From the NCBI GenBank assembly GCA_964586855.1, contig CAZPHO010000006.1:1-50176 (forward strand): a stretch of 50,176 nucleotides of DNA, written 5' to 3'. Under the pieces are notes generated by a model. That model saw nothing but the letters and a program-made list of their open reading frames with translations. It was not told where the DNA came from and searched no databases. Position numbers and translations under genes: made by a program. Each line of letters starts with the position of its first letter. Positions within the stretch are counted from its first letter, which is position 1. Of this stretch, positions 50,122-50,176 are shown piece by piece. This stretch comes from CAYLXN01 sp964586855 (GTDB taxonomy: Bacteria > Patescibacteriota > Saccharimonadia > Saccharimonadales > Saccharimonadaceae).

Positions 50122-50176
50122 CAATCCCAGTCGCTGCTACCATTTTTAAGCTTAACCCACTGACTAGTGGGGTTTT
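50122..50176. repeat. Direct repeat B: second tRNA-Met 3' end and terminator
   Basis: Exact copy of 49949-50003 that runs to the window edge, so its full length is unknown. A duplicated tRNA 3' end is the usual mark of integration at a tRNA. Confidence 0.85.

Overview
The window looks like the chromosome of a small-genome Patescibacteria (CPR) bacterium, most plausibly Candidatus Saccharibacteria. This is inferred from tightly packed housekeeping genes, a fused RNase HII-YraN, a membrane-anchored thioredoxin, a type IV pilus ATPase, a sortase-type surface protein and many apparently leaderless genes with an extended -10 box just before the ATG. Taxonomy was not tested. The standard stop codons TAA, TAG and TGA are all used.

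Layout. 1-2166 is the right part of an integrative element inserted at the 3' end of tRNA-Leu(GAG); tRNA-Leu(CAG) follows. 2571-12045 carries an OppA-like protein, secG, a holin-like protein, uvrC, rplY, a degenerate aldolase-like protein and uvrA. 12169-19920 carries a frameshifted surface protein, a secreted HNH nuclease, rnhB-yraN, a thioredoxin, rplS, a PilB-like ATPase and a SpoU methylase. 19913-29235 carries dnaE, small envelope proteins, galU and the gatC-gatA-HEPN-gatB operon. 29341-40953 carries hypotheticals, pheST, an aquaporin-like channel, rmuC, greA, a LOG protein, ogt and queA. 40976-44073 is an AT-rich exopolysaccharide-type operon with a frameshifted glycosyltransferase. 44663-48370 is a complete second element in tRNA-Gln(CUG). 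trmD, a KilA-C-like protein and tRNA-Met close the window.

The most interesting system is the pair of mini-elements. The second is 3,708 bp from core to core. In circular form it would consist of two perfect 308-bp inverted repeats separating a 1,038-bp cargo region (one GC-rich gene of unknown function) from a 2,054-bp recombinase region (2H phosphoesterase, micro-ORF, large serine recombinase). The attachment core, TGGCT, is the CCA end of the tRNA and lies inside the recombinase reading frame. In the circle the protein would end in a short tail (FY..ARTYF.R) that both elements encode. After integration the tail is replaced by antisense of the tRNA gene. The integrated element also keeps a whole extra copy of attP in inverted orientation. 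The attP arm next to the tRNA carries a hairpin and T-run that can replace the tRNA terminator, which is now stranded 3.7 kb away.

A second theme is possible phase variation. A surface protein and a glycosyltransferase are each broken by one extra G in a run of seven Gs. A third theme is partial tRNA duplications beside several tRNA genes.
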